Below are positions 60,448 to 64,000 of a DNA stretch of 64,000 bases, in pieces (the first letter of the stretch is position 1; the number at the start of each line of letters is the position of its first letter). The notes under the pieces were generated by a model that was not told where the DNA came from, searched no databases, and saw only the letters and a program-made list of their open reading frames with translations. The stretch covers positions 558,001-622,000 of the forward strand of contig NZ_JACHIP010000003.1 of the NCBI RefSeq assembly GCF_014203275.1, read 5' to 3'. This stretch comes from Granulicella aggregans (GTDB lineage Bacteria; Acidobacteriota; Terriglobia; Terriglobales; Acidobacteriaceae). Made by a program: the position numbers and the translations under genes.

Positions 60448-62232
60448 TCACTTCGACGCGGTCTTCTGTGCCTGAATCCAACGCGTGATGCTTTCGTCCA
60501 GGACATCTAATGGCACCGGACCGAGGGACAGGACGCGCTCGTGGAACTTGCGGATGTCGTAGCGAGGGCCGAGTTCGATGCGTGCTCGCTCGCGGAGTTG
60601 AAGGATCTTCTGTTGTCCGAGGCGATAACTGAGCGCCTGCCCGGGCCAGGAGATGTAGCGGTCGATTTCGGTCTGGATGTTCTGGTCGTCCATGGCGGTA
60701 TGTTGTTTGAAGAAGTCGACCATCTGCTGTCGTGTCCAATGTTTTTGATGAACGCCGGTGTCGACGACGAGGCGAATGGCACGCCACATCTCGTTCTGCA
60801 GGCGACCGTACTCGCTATAGGGATCTTGATAAAAGCCCATCTCTTTGCCGAGGAGTTCGGCGTAGAGCGCCCAGCCTTCGGAGTAGGCGTCGTACGAGGC
60901 ATAGCGGCGGAAGTTGGGAAGCCCCTGCAGTGTGTCGGCGAAGGCGAACTGGAGGTGATGACCAGGAACGCCTTCGTGATAGGCGATGGCTTCGACGTTG
61001 AGCAGGAGTCGGCTGGTGGGGTTGTAAAGGTTGACGTTGACGCGGCCGGGACGTTGACTTGCGGTCGAGCCAGGAGAGTAGTCGGCGGGCACGGCGTTCG
61101 GTGCGCGGAAGGCATCCATGGGTACGACTTCAAGTCCGAGCGCTGGGACGACGGGAACGATCTGGTCTAGCTTGGCCCGTGATTGCGCTTCGTAACCCGC
61201 GTAGAGCTTCAGGAGCTGATCGCTGGAGATCGCATGTAGCTTTGGGTCGGCGTTGATGTGGGCGTGAAAGCTGGCAAGATCATTGAAGCCCTGGGTCTTT
61301 GCGAGCGCGAGCATTTGGGTGTTGATCTCCGCGACTTCGCGCATCCCCTCGTTGAAGATGGCATCGGCATCCATGGTGGTTTGGACGTGTTCCCGGATGG
61401 CCTGTTTGTAGAGTGCATCGCCATTTGGGAGGGCCCAGATGCCAGGTTCGGTGCGGCCTGCGGGCGCGTAGGTATCACGTACAAAGGCAGCGAAGGTTAC
61501 ATAGGCAGGAAGTACGTCCTTTTCAATGGTTGCTAGAAGATCGTGGGTGATTGTCTGCTGTTCGGCGAGAGTAATGGAAACGGGGAAGTGAGCGAGAGGA
61601 AGAGCGAAGGAACTCTTCATTCCGTGAGTGTCCGCGATATCCTGGGCTTCGACGGCAACTTTCTCAAGCAGGTAACGCGGCTGCATGAGGTGGTCTTTCA
61701 TGCCGAGCTTCATGGTGGTGGTCACTTCGCCGAAGACGCGTGGTACCTGATGTAGACGGGCGATGTAGTTGCGATAATCCTTTGCGTTGTTGAAGGGCAT
61801 CTGCGAGTACATTGCGGGAAGGTCAAGGTGAACGCCGTTAATCTGACTTACAGGCATCTCCCATTCCTTGAGGCGATAACTATCGATAGACATCTGAAGC
61901 TGGCGCAGCATGATCCCTCGGCTGATCGTCTGCTGCTCCGTGAGGCCGGCGGCAGGGATTGCCTGAAAGCGTGCGAGAGCCTCCACGTCGTGTGCTTCGC
62001 TACGTTGGATCTCCGCAGGGGAGTAGTCGCCGAGACGATCGTTGAAGCGCGTATCGCCGACGTAGGTGGCGAACTCGGGCGAGTGGGAGAGACCGTACTC
62101 CCACTCGCTGGCGTAGAAATCGTCTAGCTGTGCGGCACTCGATTGCGTTGATGCCTGAGGCGAAGCTTGCGAAGGCAAGGATGCTGGCGCACACAGGAGA
62201 GCTGCAATCAGGGCATAGTCGCGTACGGACAT
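60448..62232 (-). CDS. Exported DUF885-family putative metallopeptidase
   Basis: A 594-residue protein with a signal peptide (ALIAALLCAPASLPSQASPQ). DUF885 proteins are long alpha-helical zinc-peptidase-like enzymes; the metal motif is H419-E420 in YHEGVPGHHLQ. Further conserved parts are YYNPTSR-like sequence (LYNPTSRLLLNVEAIA) before it and YDAYSEGWALYAELLGKEMGFYQDPYSEYGRLQ after it. The enzyme probably acts in the periplasm, but its substrate is unknown. GGAGAAGACAG lies immediately upstream of the ATG. The semialdehyde dehydrogenase gene ends 17 bp upstream, so it may share that transcript. Confidence 0.87.
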   Translation of the reverse strand: MSVRDYALIAALLCAPASLPSQASPQASTQSSAAQLDDFYASEWEYGLSHSPEFATYVGDTRFNDRLGDYSPAEIQRSEAHDVEALARFQAIPAAGLTEQQTISRGIMLRQLQMSIDSYRLKEWEMPVSQINGVHLDLPAMYSQMPFNNAKDYRNYIARLHQVPRVFGEVTTTMKLGMKDHLMQPRYLLEKVAVEAQDIADTHGMKSSFALPLAHFPVSITLAEQQTITHDLLATIEKDVLPAYVTFAAFVRDTYAPAGRTEPGIWALPNGDALYKQAIREHVQTTMDADAIFNEGMREVAEINTQMLALAKTQGFNDLASFHAHINADPKLHAISSDQLLKLYAGYEAQSRAKLDQIVPVVPALGLEVVPMDAFRAPNAVPADYSPGSTASQRPGRVNVNLYNPTSRLLLNVEAIAYHEGVPGHHLQFAFADTLQGLPNFRRYASYDAYSEGWALYAELLGKEMGFYQDPYSEYGRLQNEMWRAIRLVVDTGVHQKHWTRQQMVDFFKQHTAMDDQNIQTEIDRYISWPGQALSYRLGQQKILQLRERARIELGPRYDIRKFHERVLSLGPVPLDVLDESITRWIQAQKTASK

Positions 62233-62249
62233 CTGTCTTCTCCGAGGTG

Positions 62250-63824
62250 TTACTTGGTCTGCCAGGCACCGTTCCAGAGACGCAGGATGCCGAGAGGGTT
62301 GGTGTCCTGAAGCGAGGGATGAAGAGCCGACTGAGGCAGTCCTTGATACGAGACGGGCCGGGTGAAGCGAAAGATTGCCTGGCTGCCCACGGAGGTGGAG
62401 CGTCCGTCGGAGGTGGCGGGATAGGGGCCACCGTGGACCATCGCATGGTTTACTTCGACGCCGGTCGGGAATGCGTTGAAGATGACCCGGCCTACTTTGG
62501 TCTCAAGGATGCGGAGGAGATCGGCATACTCGGCGAGGTCCTGTTCTGTGCCGAGAACGGTTGCCGTGAGATGACCTCCGAGGCCGCGAGCTGCATCGAG
62601 CATTTGGTCACGGCTGCTGCAGTGGATGAGGAGAGTGGTTGGGCCGAAGACCTCTTCGGCAAGCGAGTTATCGGCGAGGAAGATTGCGCCGTCGGTTTCC
62701 AGGAGCGAGACCTGAGCGGAGAATCCTTCACCGGTGGCGACGCCCTTTGCGGTTTGCAGCGAACTGCGTTCCTGCACCGATTTGCCGAAGGTTTTGGCGA
62801 TGCCTTCTGTAAGAAGCGAGAACGCGGAACTGGATTCGACGCTGGCGCGCAGGGTATTGGTGAAGGATGGAGCTTCCGTAGCGAAGACTAATCCAGGCTT
62901 AGTGCAGAACTGTCCGCCGCCAAGTGTGAACGATCCATGCAGACCCTTGGCAAGCGCTTCTCCGCGTTCCGCGAGCGCACCGGGAAGAATGAAGACGGGG
63001 TTGGTGCTGCCCATCTCCGCGTAGACCGGGATCGGCACTACTCGCTTGGCGGCGAGATCCATGAGAGCACGGCCTCCGCGATAGGAGCCGGTGAAGCCAA
63101 CGGCCTTTACATCGGGATGCTGCACGAGAGCGGTGCCGACCGCGTGGCCGGCGTCGAAGAGGAGCGAGAAGACGCCGCCTGGCAGGCCGCTTTGTTCAAC
63201 GGCGTGTTTGATGATGTTGCCGACGAGCTCGCTGGTGCCTGGATGGGCGGGATGGGCTTTGACTATGACGGGATTACCGGCAGCGAAGGCGGATGCGGTG
63301 TCGCCACCTGCTACGGAGAAGGCCAGGGGAAAGTTACTGGCACCAAAGACCACGACTGGGCCGAGCGGACGCAGCATGGAGCGTAGGTCGGGTTTCGGCG
63401 GGGTGCGCGCGGGATCTGCGGTCTCGATGCGCGCTGTGACCCACGAACCTTCTTCGAGCACGCTCGCGAAGAGTCGAAGTTGTCCACTTGTGCGAGCCAC
63501 CTCTCCGGTTAGGCGCGCCATGGGAAGCGCGGTCTCCAGATTCGCTCGATGGATCAGCTCAACGGAGGATGCATCGATGCCATCAGCGATCGCTCGTAGG
63601 AACAAGGCGCGTTCGGTACTTGAGATATTGGCGAAGCCCTCGAAGGCTTCGACTGCGGCGGATACGGCGCTGTTTACATCGGCGATGTTGGCCGAAGTGT
63701 AGGCGGGTTCCAGGGCGCCGCCATCGATGGGGTTGTAGCCATGGAAAGAAGCGCCCCCTGAAGAGGGGACGCTTTCAGCGACGAGGGAACGGCCTTGAAG
63801 CTGGCCAGCGAGTGGGGTGGTCAT
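62250..63824 (-). CDS. Aldehyde dehydrogenase, alpha-ketoglutaric-semialdehyde type
   Basis: A 524-residue NAD(P)-dependent aldehyde dehydrogenase. Catalytic residues are C307 in GGGQFCTKPG and E270 in VYAEMGSTNP; FGASNFPLAFSVAGGDTASAFAAGNPVIVK is the cofactor-binding stretch (split here by family convention). The variant NP after the catalytic glutamate and the FCTKPG motif are typical of the ketoglutaric semialdehyde dehydrogenase group. That enzyme oxidises 2,5-dioxopentanoate to 2-oxoglutarate at the end of non-phosphorylative pentose or hexarate pathways. The start at 63824 is one base after the stop of the dihydrodipicolinate-synthase-family gene, which would make its substrate. Confidence 0.88.
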   Translation of the reverse strand: MTTPLAGQLQGRSLVAESVPSSGGASFHGYNPIDGGALEPAYTSANIADVNSAVSAAVEAFEGFANISSTERALFLRAIADGIDASSVELIHRANLETALPMARLTGEVARTSGQLRLFASVLEEGSWVTARIETADPARTPPKPDLRSMLRPLGPVVVFGASNFPLAFSVAGGDTASAFAAGNPVIVKAHPAHPGTSELVGNIIKHAVEQSGLPGGVFSLLFDAGHAVGTALVQHPDVKAVGFTGSYRGGRALMDLAAKRVVPIPVYAEMGSTNPVFILPGALAERGEALAKGLHGSFTLGGGQFCTKPGLVFATEAPSFTNTLRASVESSSAFSLLTEGIAKTFGKSVQERSSLQTAKGVATGEGFSAQVSLLETDGAIFLADNSLAEEVFGPTTLLIHCSSRDQMLDAARGLGGHLTATVLGTEQDLAEYADLLRILETKVGRVIFNAFPTGVEVNHAMVHGGPYPATSDGRSTSVGSQAIFRFTRPVSYQGLPQSALHPSLQDTNPLGILRLWNGAWQTK

Positions 63825-63825
63825 G

Positions 63826-64000
63826 CTACACCTCCTGCAATGCGGGGAATGCGGTGGACTTGATCGCTGGTGGATTCGCCAGCGCCGCGGCCAGCACAGA
63901 TTTTGCCTCGGCAAGATCGGCTCCTGCAATTTCCAGTCGCGGAGCGCGGACTGTCGCAACACCGGTGCCGGTCTCTGCCTGAACCCATTTGATGAGTTGC
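63826..64000 (-). CDS. Dihydrodipicolinate-synthase-family enzyme, C-terminal fragment
   Basis: The reverse strand is open from the window edge to a stop at 63826. The 57 visible codons encode the C-terminal helices of a DapA/NAL-family class I aldolase-type protein (QLIKWVQAETGTG, then PRLEIAGADLAEAKSVLAA). Members include 2-keto-3-deoxy-pentonate and 5-keto-4-deoxyglucarate dehydratases that produce alpha-ketoglutaric semialdehyde, which fits the directly adjoining dehydrogenase. AGGAGG near its end serves as the ribosome binding site of that next gene. The catalytic lysine is outside the window, so a precise substrate cannot be given. Confidence 0.75.
   Translation of the reverse strand, partial: QLIKWVQAETGTGVATVRAPRLEIAGADLAEAKSVLAAALANPPAIKSTAFPALQEV

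Overview
The window looks like chromosomal DNA of an acidobacterium of the Terriglobus/Granulicella/Edaphobacter type. The grounds are three very large (about 1,100-1,180 aa) outer-membrane receptors with an N-terminal carboxypeptidase-regulatory-like domain, a membrane-anchored regulator type that I know mainly from Acidobacteria, dense glycoside hydrolase and lyase content, and fairly high GC. This assignment is inference from gene content. I saw no rRNA, tRNA, CRISPR array, phage module or insertion sequence.

Layout. (1) 1-9 kb is mixed: a 3'-truncated GAF-domain signalling protein divergent from a STAS anti-sigma antagonist, a secreted FAD-linked alditol/aldonolactone oxidase, a secreted clan GH-D alpha-galactosidase-like enzyme, a 577-bp gap without a recognised gene, and a secreted FG-GAP/lectin protein. 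(2) 9.1-36.1 kb is a single large catabolic locus: sodium-solute symporter, two hydroxyacyl-CoA-dehydrogenase-fold enzymes, a D-threonine-aldolase/D-serine-dehydratase-like PLP enzyme, an IclR regulator, two N-acyl-D-amino-acid deacylases, an amidohydrolase, a GHL10-type hydrolase, a GH20 hexosaminidase, a TonB-type receptor, two class III aminotransferases, an EamA exporter or importer, RidA, a ceramidase-like hydrolase, a Gfo/Idh/MocA dehydrogenase, a fumarylacetoacetate-hydrolase-family enzyme and a heparinase II/III-type lyase. (3) 36.8-52 kb is a uronate polysaccharide locus: GH105, a GH105-like/DUF4350 fusion, KduI, a cupin, a second IclR regulator, KduD, a membrane-anchored regulator, GH2, a second TonB-type receptor and an alginate-lyase-family enzyme. 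(4) 52-54 kb holds a diguanylate cyclase and a single-domain response regulator. (5) 54-64 kb holds a third TonB-type receptor, a GntR regulator, an APC permease, a DUF885 putative peptidase, and a semialdehyde dehydrogenase coupled to a dihydrodipicolinate-synthase-family enzyme that runs off the right edge.

How it works together. The most interesting result is in region 2. A palindrome of the form YGTCCA-N6-TGGACG occurs at six places (four exact in the 5-bp arms, two with one mismatch), and every transcription unit of the 27-kb locus has one upstream. Together with the embedded IclR gene this defines a complete candidate local regulon. The enzyme set lacks the usual NagA/NagB/NagK enzymes but contains D-amino-acid-directed deacylases, a beta-hydroxy-D-amino-acid PLP enzyme and RidA. 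I therefore suggest, as a hypothesis, an oxidative route for amino sugars or amino uronates through N-acyl-2-amino sugar acids. Region 3 has its own candidate operator family around CGTCCC-N7-GGGACG next to a second IclR gene. It channels unsaturated uronates through KduI/KduD; the enzymes at the right edge could finish a non-phosphorylative sugar-acid pathway.
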